DNA of 64,000 bases from Clitopilus passeckerianus. Taxonomy: Eukaryota > Basidiomycota > Agaricomycetes > Agaricales > Entolomataceae. This document shows, one piece after another, positions 35,401 to 46,841 of this stretch (positions are counted from its first letter, which is position 1; each line of letters begins with the position of its first letter). The stretch lies in the NCBI GenBank assembly GCA_944990035.1, contig CALYLX010000094.1, forward strand, positions 62,001 through 126,000, given 5' to 3'. The notes below the pieces were generated by a model that worked only from the letters and a program-made list of their open reading frames with translations, was not told the origin of the DNA and ran no database searches. The position numbers were made by a program, and so were the translations under genes.

Positions 35401-37114
35401 TTCTACCACCTGTTGAGAGAGGTTGGTAGAAAGTTTGAAGCGTTTGAGCCCCGTAACGCCACCCTGGAGGTACATCTCAAGGTCTTTGGGATCGGCATTT
35501 ATCTCTTTTTTGATGGCATCAAACTCTCCAAAAACCCTCTCCATGTCTCCTACAATACGCGATGTGACAAGAACCTTGATGCGTGTCCCAAGAGATGAGA
35601 CGGTCCGGAGGAGTTGGCGAATGTCGTCATCATTGTAATGTTGAAGATATTCATTAAGAGCGTCAAGGAAAATGTAGATTTGCTTGAATTGCTGGGAGGT
35701 CTTGTTGAAAGCACGCTCGAGTTCGTCCACAGACGGTCGCGACTTGTTCTTCATGTGAGAAACATACAACTTCTTGAAGTCCGATTGTAATCGAGTAGCT
35801 CGACAGATCTCGTGAAGTTGCCTGGAGAGCGACTGAACCGTGGCCGATAGGTTTTGCTGGCTCTGGAATTTATAGTTGAAGTAGATGAAAAGAACTGCGA
35901 CTTGTTTCTCATCTTGACAAAGGTTTCGAAAATGGTCTATGGCGAGGGACCTGTTGATCATTGACGTTAACTGGAGCCCTACAAGCTTTGCAGGAAACAC
36001 ATACGCAATGACAGTCCCTCCGACGCCAGCTGGCAGGATGGGATAAGAACACAAAAGAGTATGTGCATGCGGGATAACTCACGTATCCCAGGACACCACA
36101 GGATCTGACGATATGGATTGGAACACAAATCACGGAAACATTGGGATTCGATGAACCAGGTGCCAGTATTGTTGGCCCGTTTGCTTCGTATTGCAATGTG
36201 CGTTTCTGAATACTCAAATGAAGATAACCACTCTGGGATCTTATTCTCATGGTTCGCTAATCAGACCCAAATATGTTAATGGGGGGTTGAGCAGTGCGTG
36301 TAGGTTTAAGCTTTGCCTGAATCTGATTCTGATCAGTCATAAGGTCAGTGATGAGCTTGGAACACCCTGGCAACACTTACACACCGAAGATTTGCAGCTG
36401 AATAATGTATTCGTTGAAGGAATCGCTGATCTGACAGGAATTGTCATTGAACGAGTGAACGATTTCCTGGTAGCTTTCGCCTGCAATCGGCGGCACCATG
36501 CTCTGCTTTCGTTGCCCATGCCTGGATTTTCCACACTCCTTCTGACGGTTTGCAGTTCCTTCAGCGGCCTCGTGCGTCGAAGATTCGTCTTCTCTTGGGT
36601 GTTGGTCCGTCTTGGCTGCGCCTGTGACGATGTGCTGATCGTTGGGGCCTGGAGCCTGATCCTCTACGCCAGCCGACCGTGATGGATATGACTCCTCGTC
36701 GATGTGCTCGGGTTCGGTGGAAATCAGGACTGGGGATATGACTGTTGCTTCTTCACTCTGGGGAATCTGTTCTTCAGGTTCAGGACGGGTGATTGGGCAA
36801 AACCCTTCTGCATGCATAATCAATGGAAGTGCCATAGACGCGCTTGTTTTGGTAAACAACATACCCTGACTTTGTATATCGCATAGATTATTCATTTCAT
36901 ATGGTGCTCCAGGCTACTGATTCTGAAGATCCTTGTCGCCTTCGCACTTAGCCACTGGGGTGCTCGTTGTCGATGGGGTTGTGGACGGTTGAGGACCCGA
37001 CGAAGCGGTAGTAGCCGCTGCAGAGTTCCTAAAGGGATCTTTGAGTTTTGAGGTTCTTCCTCGCCAATCCTTCCATTTCTGTCGGCACTTGAAGGAAGGG
37101 AAAGAACAAAACAT
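32449..37114 (-). pseudogene. Gene E: NACHT-ankyrin paralog with dead P-loop and damaged N-terminus
   Basis: Long paralog with the longest uninterrupted ankyrin frame (34851-32449), preceded by NACHT exons with IFLDALNEY (Walker B) and AELHTKSLFRHTTAGDL. Three changes set it apart. First, the P-loop exon 36029-36005 reads GVGGTVIA: the essential Walker A Lys codon is GGG at 36016-36018. Second, most of the N-domain is missing: after CEGDKDLQNQ comes a TAG at 36914-36916, and the next similarity is CDIQSQG, the end of the domain. Third, the stop found in its paralogs after PDASS is CGA here, adding about 36 residues. The NSFNDNS-type motif is kept (HSFNDNS, SDSFNEY). It is probably a pseudogene; a protein started downstream would be an NTP-binding-defective NACHT-ankyrin. 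Confidence 0.82.
36005..36029 (-). other. P-loop microexon of gene E with Lys to Gly change
   Basis: This 25-bp exon is flanked by GT-AG introns and encodes most of the Walker A motif. The same exon is at 10698-10722 (A), 24186-24210 (C) and 45459-45483 (G), where it encodes GVGKT. Here the Lys codon is GGG, giving GVGGT. Confidence 0.75.
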
Positions 37115-37218
37115 CGTCGGGGTGAGAGAGTTGGGGTTGCTGACAGTTTGAGCAACGAGGGGAGAAAAGGTGTAGGTGTAGCATGCACAGGACACGATGC
37201 ATGTCTAATACAAGTGCC

Positions 37219-37246
37219 GTTGACGACCATCTGACACATAGACGCC
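37219..37246 (-). promoter_or_regulatory. Conserved upstream element of long NACHT-ankyrin genes (copy E, diverged)
   Basis: Reads ATCTGACACATAGACGCC on the + strand, a diverged form of the element upstream of A, C and G, about 105 bp upstream of the gene E start. Confidence 0.4.
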
Positions 37247-37886
37247 TGAGGGGCTTCCGAACGTTTCTTCGCCACAGTGTGAGAGGCCACCAGCTTCCAT
37301 AGAATTAGATTGCGTGTATTTGGGAATCGTTACACAGTCGTACAGACGTGACTTCCTAAGAGAATGTCAGACGTTCGAGAAATTATAAAAAAATTAGGCA
37401 CAATTCCGGCAGGCATGAATCCAGCAGCGTACCTAGCTCGACGAGCTTTTCATTACACCCGCCCTAAGATGAGAGGTGGACATCAATTGATGCGATGTAG
37501 GCGGGTCCTGGCCAGACGGAAGACTTCAGAGTCCTCAGAGTCAGACCGAAAAAAGATACCTAAGACCTTGGCGTCTAATGCAAGCACGTGATCTCATCTC
37601 AAGCGCTTGGGGATATGTGGACTCGTCAAGTCTCGACTCCGCGTAAACGTCCATGATAGTATGAGATACCTTGAATCAACAGGAAGGAAATACAAAAAGA
37701 CAGCGCAACATGATAGGTATGAAGCAGGTGTAGTCGACTAAGAAGTCAAGAGGTGGTTATAGGAAGCACTGTATCTCGAAGAATCAGAGTGCCTACAAGG
37801 TTATAGTAAACAGTGAAGGACGGGGAAATAGCGCAGTAGAGGACTCCAGAGAAATTTATAGTAGATACAGTAGGCTCTGCCTCGAA
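37247..37886. other. Short spacer between units 2 and 3
   Basis: This stretch of about 640 bp contains a small plus-strand frame at 37364-37591 (MSDVREIIKKLGTIPAG...), which is basic and unrecognised; I do not call it a gene. The 3' flank of gene F lies at the right end. Confidence 0.4.
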
Positions 37887-39662
37887 TCATGAAGAAGCGT
37901 CCGGTGCACCGTCAGCAGCCGCCTGATCCATAACTGCTCCTTTCGACCTTAGCAAATCCACAACGCTCGTGAAACCAGACTGAGTTGCATAGTACAGTGG
38001 TGTATGGCCCTCTTCATTGGCAAGGTTGACGTCAATGTCGTCTCGGGTGAGGAGAAGCTGGACGATGTCAAAGGCCGCGGACTCTGACTTGACCTCATCC
38101 TTGAAGTTTGGACTCTTGGCTTTGCCGCACGCCCTCGAAAGAGCGGTTCGACCACTCTTGCATTGAACATTCACCTCAATTCCACGCTGCTCCAGTAGCA
38201 GCTTTGCAACCGAAGTGTGTCCGTTGCACGCCGCATATGAGAGTGGGGTATTGCAGCCGTCGTCTATGTTGTTCACGTTGACACTACCATGGTCGAGTAG
38301 CAACCGGACTATTGGTTCACAGCCGTTTTCGGCAGCAAACGAAAGAGGATTGGTACCTTGATTTGTCCGGGCATCTGCCTCGATGCCGCCGTGTTTGAGG
38401 AGCAACTTCACTGCGGCCTCATGTCCCTTTGCAGCCAAAAAGAGAGCTGTCCATCCATGATCTTCTCGCAGGTTCACGTCCGTAGTTGGATGTTCAAGGA
38501 GCAGCTGGATTGCAGAGTCGGCACCAGTGAGGGCTGCAGCGATGAGCGCAGTCATGCCCGACTTCTGTCGTGCGTTGACATGGATGTTCTGCCGCTCAAG
38601 GAAGAGCTTGAGAATAGATGTATGGCCTTGAGAAGCAGCCGCCATGAGGGGTGTCCAGCCTGGTTCACCAAGTTCGCCTGCTAACTCCACATCAATGCCA
38701 GGATGTGCAAGGAGTTTTTGAACAGTAGACTCGTGACCTTGCACTGCAGCGGTGAAAAGGGCAGTGTTGCCATATTCGGCGCGAAGGTTCACATCCGTAG
38801 CTGGGTGCTCAAGGAGTAGCTGTACCGCAGAGTCGTGACCCTCGGAGGCTGCGGCGATGAGCGCAGTCATTCCCGACTTCTGTCGTGCGTTGACATGGAT
38901 GTTCTGCCGCTCAAGGAAGAGCTTGAGAATAGATGTATGGCCTTGAGAAGCAGCCGCCATGAGGGGTGTCCAGCCTGGTTCACCAAGTTCGCCTGCTAAC
39001 TCCACATCAATGCCAGGATGTGCGAGGAGCCTTTGAACAGTTGACTCGTGGCCCCAAAATGCAGCGCTAACAAGGGCAGTAGCACCTAAATCGTTACGAC
39101 GGTTCACATCTGTGGATGGGTCTTCAAGGAGCAGGTTCACGACCCTCCACTTCGTAAGCTGCGCTGCCATCGGCAAGGCAGTGTCGTTAGAGTGGGCGAA
39201 CGCCTGGAATGCTTCTGCATTATGGATGGTCAGTGTTTATTATTCACACGGGATTTTGGCGTTGAAGGACGTACTCGTAATGCGCAAAGCATGAAAACTA
39301 CTCTTTTCCCAGCATTCAAGAAGGATTGCCCTAAACTCGTGATACTCACTAAGGAGAGTCGAGTAGACCTCGTTGTCAATCGGACTGGCTCCTTTTGGCC
39401 GCTTTCCAGAGTATTGAATGACCTCTTTCAGGACAGCCACTTCGAGGGCCCGTTGCATTGCAGGGCTTTGGGCCTTGTACGACGCCCATGGGTACCGGTT
39501 GAGGATAAATCTGTCTCTTTTGATCATCTCATCCGCAAGCCTGGTCCTCGGTGTAACGTCGGATGAAGGGGTAGATGTTGGTACTGGGTCCGTGAAGGAA
39601 TAAGCAATTTGTGAGCATGTTTCTTGCAGATCCCGGAATGTCTGTTGTAGTGAACGAAACAT
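37887..39662 (-). CDS. Gene F: NACHT-less N-domain/ankyrin protein with internal duplication
   Basis: Protein of 571 residues, exons 39662-39275 and 39214-37887 (60-bp intron at the shared position). It starts MFRSLQQTFRDLQETCSQIA; N-domain YPWASYKAQSPAMQRALEVA to LECWEKSSFHALRIT; then KAFQAFAHSNDTALPMAAQ and about 12 ankyrin repeats ending PDASS. It is longer than B and D because a segment is doubled: HPGIDVELAGELGEPGWTPL through HVNARQKSGMTALIAAA occurs twice, with about 140 bp identical at roughly 38570-38710 and 38880-39020. The frame is intact. It is in tandem with long gene G. Confidence 0.85.
38540..39040 (-). repeat. Recent internal tandem duplication in gene F ankyrins
   Basis: Two near-identical copies with a period of about 309 bp (three ankyrin repeats plus a few residues). 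The first begins near 38571 and the second near 38880. Absence of silent changes over about 140 bp indicates a very recent event or gene conversion. Confidence 0.7.
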
Positions 39663-42357
39663 GGTGGAGCTGAGAAAGGGCCGGACGGGGTGCTGATTTG
39701 AGAAGTCAGTGAAGAGCGCAGTAATAGCTGTGAAAAGGACCCGATGTCGTTACCAGGATGATCATGATCATGATGGCCATCTGAACGCCATAAGGACATG
39801 TTGAAAGCAAAAGGGTATTTATTGCGGAGTGAATACATGGGTACATGGAAGCAAAACTAAAGACAGGAATTGGTGAAAAGATCAAGCACATGTGTTGACC
39901 AACTTACCTAGCCTGAGTACCAACCATTCTTTGGCAAGACACTATCAACGCCCCAGTCTTCCAGGACTACCTCCTCTGAACATGAAACTAGGCCTGTTCC
40001 AACTACTGACAGCGAAGGCGGCCAACTTGGGGAGACGTGCCGTACGGTGATCGCATATCACGAATCTTGAAGTCTAAGGTGTCTTGTGGCGAAGGCAGCC
40101 CATAGGCACGAGCGGGGACTCGGGGAGCACCCATCATTATCCTTGTATGCGCCCAAATCAACTCCTGTCGGAAGGCTAGGTAGATTCAATACCCATCAGT
40201 GAAAGCACATCTGCATAAAGAAAAGAAAATATACCGGTTGAATTCACCCCGTGATGGAAACACCATTTCGACGTGTAGGCCTTGCACCTTGCACTGGCTA
40301 GACTCATGGGCGTTCCAAGATTACATAGGTCGTGTAGAGCGAGGTCGGGAAGGTTGGAGACCTGTAACTGCCAGAGTTGATCGTACAAATTTGGCCGGTA
40401 ATACAGGTCGGATGGACCCTCTTTAGGGAACTGGGTAGATTTTGGTTGAACAAAAGGGGGGATAGGCGTGATGTGTAAAGGAAAAGGTTGAGAGACAGAA
40501 GGGGAAGGTGGGACAGGAAAGTCTACACCAAGTCATTCTTGCTGCTTGCGTCGCCGTCGACATTGTTGGGAGATAGGATAGTGTCAGTGCTGAGCAACAA
40601 ATCACAGCGGACGTGGTTTGCTCGACGTTCGCCTTGGCCTATTGACACAACAACAAAACGTCCCCTAGTGACCCCAATGCGCCAGAGTTCTGGCCGTATC
40701 GATTCTGTTGTTAAACTGTCGTGAAGACGGACTTGCGTGAAACGACAACCTCTGGACACAAATGATAATGTCAGATCAGAATAACCGGGGTAAATGAAAA
40801 GGTAGACGTATGGTGGAGGTAAGAGAGACGCTACTGGCCGCACGAAGGCAACGGGGCAAAGCTGGGTAGGTAGCTGACTGATAGCACAAAGACAATGAGA
40901 CGAAGTCCTCCGTGGTGCGTATGCGAGGTTTTTGGGTGGGAGGTCCTAGTAGCCGACTGGATAGATATGTAGGGGGTTGAGCGCTAAGTTCACCTCGTTA
41001 AATCGTCCTGGAGTGTCGTCGGAGGTCATTTTGAGTAATATCATGATCGAGAGATGCCAATACTATCTTAGAATCAAGCAACGAGAACACCCGAGTCCAG
41101 GAGAGGTCTCACATCAGCAGCAGTAATCGGGTGCCCAGACACCGGAAGAAACGAGGGACCTGAATCCAGTCTTCATGGACTGTATTTGATTTCCTGAACG
41201 TGACATTGGAAGGTGGCACATAGCAAAGTTAGACGAAGACGCCGTAATGGATTTCGTGATGGCTGAGAATTGGCAAAAGGCAGAAGTTCGCCTGGATCGG
41301 TCTCCAGCTTTTCTTCATGCCGAATGGATTCCAGGAAGTAAGTGGCGGTTGATGGGATAGAGAGTCGCGTTCCTAAGCGAGTGAGAGCCTCTCACCACAT
41401 TGGGATGCTCTTGGAGCTACCTACTTATGAGATCTTGAGGCACGGTCGTGGCAACAACATCCTTCTCAAGGCCAGAGAATTCAAATTTCCGCACACCAAC
41501 ATTTCTCTGATTTGGTCACAACCCTGTGCGACTCCTCACTGGACATCCTTCTCATGCAGGTATGTTCCCGTCTCGCCCATGACTTCACTTGCTAGGACTT
41601 ACTCAGCGTGATATAGCATGAAGGACGCGCGGCTATGCCTGTTCAGAATACTCAACCCCAACTCACCTTCCCTTTCGAGCACTCTATCCTCCACCCTCCG
41701 CTTTCGTTGTACTATAAACCAAATCGAACCCCGCGCGTTTGCCAGTAACCGACTCTAACGAGCTTCAAAGCCAACAAGAACTTTATATTGAGGCGGAGGT
41801 TTCCGATACCATACCCCATATGGAGATAGCTATACCTCACCGAGTTCGAAGAAGCTCTGGATGGCGGTGAGAAATCCCCAGAGCAGCGACAAGGTTTGAA
41901 GCCAAGGTTGTGAGTAACTTGTTCTCTCAAGTGGGCCAGAAAGCTGATAATATATACGTATTTCTAGGAAGCTGGATCTCTGCCACGAATTGGTGCTTGC
42001 GGCAACCTTACGAGCCGAGTGGACGCTCGCAAAGTATGCGCTTTTTTCTTTCTTTCCATCCTACGTTCCTTTTCTCATGTCGCCTGAATAGCAATTATCT
42101 ATCTACGACGGAGCTACGTAATAAAGGATTGCCCGGTGACCGAGATAGAAGGATATATACCGCTGTAACTGTTGTACTCAGTTCCTTGACAACATTCGGA
42201 TGGTTTGAGCTTCATATAAGTATCTCGAAGGGCCAGAGTACTTATAAGGATATGGTATATGGTAAAAGACGGGAAGTAGCACGACAAAAGGAGAGGGTAG
42301 CTCCGATAAAATAAGCTAAAAATGCATGCCGTTAGTCAACAAAGACTCTGTCCCGAA
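39663..42357. other. Spacer between genes F and G (unit 3)
   Basis: Colinear with the spacers of units 1 and 2 but more diverged. The block 39820-40800 matches 17760-18700 and 29380-30400. Around 41800 a plus-strand fragment (PYGD...LYLTEFEEALDGGE) matches the decayed frames at 26390 and 31300. The remnant block lies at about 42050-42220. No intact gene was seen. Confidence 0.5.
42050..42220 (+). repeat. Remnant block downstream of gene G (copy 4 of 5)
   Basis: Shares with 49560-49690 the string GAATAGCAATTATCTATCT (GAACAGCAATTATCTATCT there), and with the other blocks the order of GGATTGC, GTAACTG and TCCTTGAC. No open frame. Confidence 0.55.
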
Positions 42358-45300
42358 TCATGAAGAAGCGTCCGGTGCACCACTGTCAGTCGCCTGACCC
42401 ATGACTGCTCCCTTTGATCTCAGCAACGCCACAATGTTTGTGAAACCGGACTGAGTTGCGTAATGGAGCGGGGTGTTGCCCTCTTCATCGGCAAGGTTAA
42501 CGTCGACGTCCTCTCGCGTGAGAAGAAGCTGGACGAAGTCAAAGGCCTCAGACTCTCCCTTAACCTTGACTTCATGGTACGGAGTCCCGTGCTTGTCGCA
42601 TGCTCTTGAAAGCGCAGTTCTTCGGCTTCGATTGGTCCGAGTGTCAACTTCTATCCCAGGCTGCGCCAAAAGAAGCTTTGCAATTGGTGCATGTCCCTGG
42701 TATGCGGCACGTATGAGGGGGGTATCGCCGTCGTTGTCTGCATTGTTGATATTGACGCCATTATGCTCGAGTAGCATTCGGACTATAGGTTCATAGCCAA
42801 ATTCAGCAGCGGTCAAAAGAGGAGTGCGACCATAATTGTCTCGTGCATCTAATTCGACGCCACCGTGTTTTCGGAGCAGTTCCACTACGTTCTCATGTCC
42901 ATTCCAAGTCGCAACGTACAATGCTGTGTTTCCACGACTGTCTCGCAGATTGACGTCTGTAGCTGGATGTTCAAGGAGCAGCCGCACTGTTGAGTCGTGG
43001 CCAAATTGGGCTGCAAACATGATCGGGGTGCAACCGTCATTACTTTGGGTATTGACATGGATGGCCGCTCGCTCGAGGAGGAGTTTGACAACAGGAGTAT
43101 GCCCGTAAGAAGCGGCACCCATGAGTGGTATCCATCCATGTTTGTCTAGTAACTCGACATTGATATCAGGGCGGTTGAGGAGGAGCTCAGCTGTTGATTC
43201 GTGCCCGTTTCGAGCTCCATAGTAGAGTGCCGTGCATCCATCGCTGTCTTGCAGATTTACGTCCGTGGCTGGATGTTCAAAGAGTAGCTGTACTACCGAA
43301 CTGTAGCCATTGCTTGCTGCAATTATGAGGGCAGTGGAGCCATTATTCGTCTGGGCGTTGACGTAGATGGCCTCTCGCTCCAAAAGGAGCTTGACAACAG
43401 AGGTATGCCCTTCACTAGCAGCGACCATGAGTGGTGTCCATCCATCCGTATCTGATAACTCGACATCAATAGAACCGTGGTTGAGTAGGAGCTTAACCGC
43501 CGAGTTGTGTTCGTTTTGAGCTGCGCCGTAGAGTGCTGTCAATCCACCGCTGTCTTGTAGATTTATATCTGTGGCCGGATGTTCAAGGAGCAGCTGCACT
43601 TCGGAATTGTGGCCACTGTGTGCGGCAACCATGAGGGCAGTGCAACCCTCATTCGTTTGGGCATTGACATCGATGCCCCCTTGCTCTAGAAGGAGCTTGA
43701 GAACAGAGGTATGCCCATTGGAAGCCGGAGCAGCGCCCATGAGTGGTGTCCATCCATCTTTGCTTGGTAAGTTGATGTTGACGTCAGGATGGCCGAGGAT
43801 TAGTCCGACGGCTGATTCGTGGCCCCTCACAGCCGCAGAATAGAGTGGTGTAAATCCGCCGCTGTCTTGCAGATTAATATCCGTGGCTGGATGTTCAAGG
43901 AGCAGCTGTAGTACAGATTTGTGGCCACCATCTGCTGCGAGGGAAAGTGCCGTGTCGCCGCTATTGTCTTGCAAATTCACCTCTATAACTGGGTGTTCAA
44001 GGAGTAACTGCACGGCTGAAACGTGACCATTTTCTGCTGCAACTATGAGGGCGGTGTGACCATCATTGGCATTAGTCGAGTTGATCTCTATGTCTGGTTC
44101 TCTCAGGAGGACTTCGACAACAGAAAGGTGCCCCCGATGAGCTGCGTAGGAAAGTGCTGTAAATCCTTTCTTATTTTGTGAATTGACATTCACCCGCGCA
44201 TGCCTGATCGTAAAATGGGTGGATCTGCTTGATGTTGCTAATTTCGTAGGGGCCCTCCAGACTTCGAGTAGCAAGGTCGTGGAAGGATGGGAGCAGGAGG
44301 TAATTGAGACAGGTGAGGGCGATCTCTTGATCAGGTAGGGTGAAATAGCGAGCTTGATGCGAATTGAAGAATTCTTGCGCTGTCAGGTCTGGAACACGTT
44401 AAGGACACAAGATGTAATGAAACTGGAGGTGACTCACGGACAAATCCAACCTTGCCATTCTCGATAACCACGAGCCCGGCACAAGCCGAGGTAATGGTCG
44501 AAGGGGAATGAAGGAAGTCTTCGATGTTAGTTCTGCCTTGCTTTGTTGCTAAAGCATGCTGCAATTCCTCGAGCAGCAGTGGGCGCTGACAACGCGTGAC
44601 CCACATGAGGATCTTCATGGCAAGGTCCTTTGAGGATCCACTCGATGTTTCGATACGTCCTACGGCCAATGCATATGTCTGGTCTATCTCGTCTGGAAGA
44701 AGGGCTAGGGCGTCTTTGAGGTCACCAGCTGTCAAGTGCCTGATCAACGAGTTCATGTGCAATTCTGCCATCAAGAACCTATCTCAATTGTTTCAGTAAA
44801 TGTGACAAAGGTAATTCTCTGACTATTAACCTTCCTTTGGCCGCCTCCTGGACCTTTTGCATAACTTGGTGAGAGAGGCCAGTAGAAACTTCAAAGTGGT
44901 TCAACCCCTTAATGCTGGCCTGGAGGTATATTTCGAGGTCTTGATAATTTGCAACGACTTCCTGCCTGATCGCGCCGAGGTCCCCAAACATCTTCTCCAT
45001 TTGTCCGACGACGCGAGAGGTGACAATAATCTTGATACCACCCCCGAGAGATAAGACAGTGTCGAGAAGCTGCTAAATCTCGTAGTCGCTGTAACGCTCC
45101 AGATACTCGTCAAGAGCGTCAAGAATGACATAGACATGCTTGAATTGCTGGGAGGTCTCGCTAAAAGCTGGTTGAAGCTCGTCGATGGGCGGCCGTGACT
45201 TGTGCTTCATGTGGGAAACATATAAGGTCTTGAAAGCAGACGGAGATTCAGTAGCGCGACAGATTTCGTGGAGTTGCCGAGAGAGGGATTGGACGGAGGC

Positions 45301-46707
45301 AGTGAGATTTTGTTGGTTTTGCAACTTGTAGTTGAAGTAGATGAATACGACAGCAGTCTGCTCTGAGTCTGGGCGATGGGCTCGTAAATGGTCTATAGCC
45401 AACGAGCTTTAGGTACGAAGTTAGCCAGCATCCCTAAAGTTTTCCTCAAAACACTCACGCGATGACGGTTTTGCCGACGCCAGCTAGTAGCAGATGGAAT
45501 AAGTATTCGGTAGACATGTGTGACGCACAGAGACGACTCACGTATCCCAGGACAAAATAGGATCCGACGGTAAGGGTTGGAGCATAGATTACGGAACGAC
45601 TGGGATTCGATGAACCAGGTTCCAGTTTTGTCCGTTCGTTTTTTCCGGATATCGTTGTGTGTCCCGGAATACTCTATGGGAGATAGCCATTCCGGGATCT
45701 TATTCTCGTTGTTCTCTAGTTATGTCGAAACATTTCAATGGAACGTGGAGTAGTGCGTATAGGTTTGAGCTTGCCTGGGTCTAAATCTGAGCGGTCATAG
45801 GGTCAGCAATCAGCTTTGAACGTGCTGTCAACATACTACGCACTAAATATTTGCAATTGAATTCTGTACTCAGTATTGAATGAATCATGAATCTGCGAGT
45901 TGTCGTTGAACGAGTTGACAATTTCCTGGTAACTTCCGCCTGCAATCGGTGGGACTAGTATGCTTTGTTTCCGCCGCGGATTGGATCTTGCATTCCCCTT
46001 CTGACGTTTTGTAGTTCCATCAGTGCCCTCGTGCTTCGTAGGGCTGTCTCCTCTTGCATGTTGGTTTGTATAAGCAGTTTTTTCTCTTGAATCTTTATAC
46101 TGATCGTTGGCGCCTACCTCTTAGCCTGCCCAACGTAATGAACGTGGCTGCTCATCGATGTGCTCTGGTTCGGTTGAACTCGGAGGTATGGGTAGGAAAG
46201 GTGCATCCTCGCCACAAGGAATGTGTTCCTTGAACCTAGGTCGGGCGATTGAACAGAATGCTTCTGCATATTGCGAGATCAGTGAGAGTCCAACATGGGA
46301 TAGACCTGAGAGAGTAAAAACATACCATCCCTCCACAACTCGCGGAAACTGCCCATCTCCCAGCATCGGAGAAGGAGTGCTCTGAACTCATCATTGCCGT
46401 GAAGAAGCGTGGAGAGGCTCTTGTTATCGATCAGGTTGGTGCCTGCTGTTTGCTTGGTGCAGCGTCGAACAACCTCTTTCAGAACCGCTAATTCTCGCAG
46501 CCTTTGTGTCACAGGGCCCAAACTCTTGTATGATGACCATGGATAGTCCTTGAGCATAGACTTGTCTTCGAATCCGGCCTCGACAGGTATCGTCCCAATG
46601 GATGCCACTGGGGTTCCGGGTAGTCGGTGACTTGAAGTGGTGCTTGCTACCATGGAATCTGTAGCAGGATCCTCGACCATTGGGCTCCAATGCCACGGAC
46701 GCTGCAT
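42358..46707 (-). pseudogene. Gene G: NACHT-ankyrin paralog with nonsense codons and an internal deletion
   Basis: Long paralog starting MQRPWHWSPMVEDP, with N-domain (YPWSSYKSLGPVTQRLRELA to LLLRCWEMGSFREL), NSFNDNS/DSFN motif, P-loop GVGKTVIA (45459-45483), Walker B VILDALDEY and about 18 ankyrin repeats. Lesions: a TAA at 46121-46123 in the linker (LRWAG-stop); a TAG at 45073-45075 (YEI-stop-QLL, where paralogs have Arg or Gln) just after Walker B; and a deletion of roughly 600 bp near 44215 that joins QIHPFYD, the start of the pre-ankyrin region, to the first ankyrin (ARVNVNSQNKKGFTAL) out of frame. The ankyrin part alone is open from 44274 to 42358. Clear pseudogene, although the ankyrin block could still be read from an internal start. 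Confidence 0.88.
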
Positions 46708-46812
46708 GGTGAGCACCCAATGATGAGTTGGTGAAGCTGTGAGATGGCGAGCCTCGGGCAAGTTCAGCAGTGAGTGAGGATCTGCAATATGTGCCATGTG
46801 TATAGAGGCGCC

Positions 46813-46841
46813 GTCAACAAGCCACCTGACAGATGGGCGCC
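46813..46841 (-). promoter_or_regulatory. Conserved upstream element of long NACHT-ankyrin genes (copy G)
   Basis: The core CACCTGACAGATGGGCGCC is identical to copies A and C; it starts about 106 bp upstream of the gene G start. The following CTGAAGGACATCAAGC is shared with copy C. Confidence 0.55.

Larger units (their letters stand above)
16193..46841 (-). repeat. Three tandem copies of a two-gene STAND/ankyrin unit
   Basis: Units are B+C (16193-25598), D+E (27793-37246) and F+G (37887-46841), each about 9-9.5 kb: a short NACHT-less gene, a colinear spacer, a long NACHT-ankyrin gene and its upstream element, all on the minus strand. Spacers align in order between units, so whole units were duplicated rather than single genes. 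Gene A (7100-11954) is a more distant single copy and H (about 49.9-50.3 kb) a decayed extra one. Confidence 0.8.

Noticed and set aside
42473..43843. Several plus-strand open frames rich in SRSS/RRSLTT repeats (for example 42473-42796, 42836-43108, 43571-43843)
   Set aside because: They are antisense shadows of the ankyrin repeats; their periodicity comes from the coding strand. The same holds inside genes A-F.
16193..46841. CRISPR-like or satellite repeats
   Set aside because: The regular 99-bp periodicity is that of 33-residue ankyrin repeats in coding frame.
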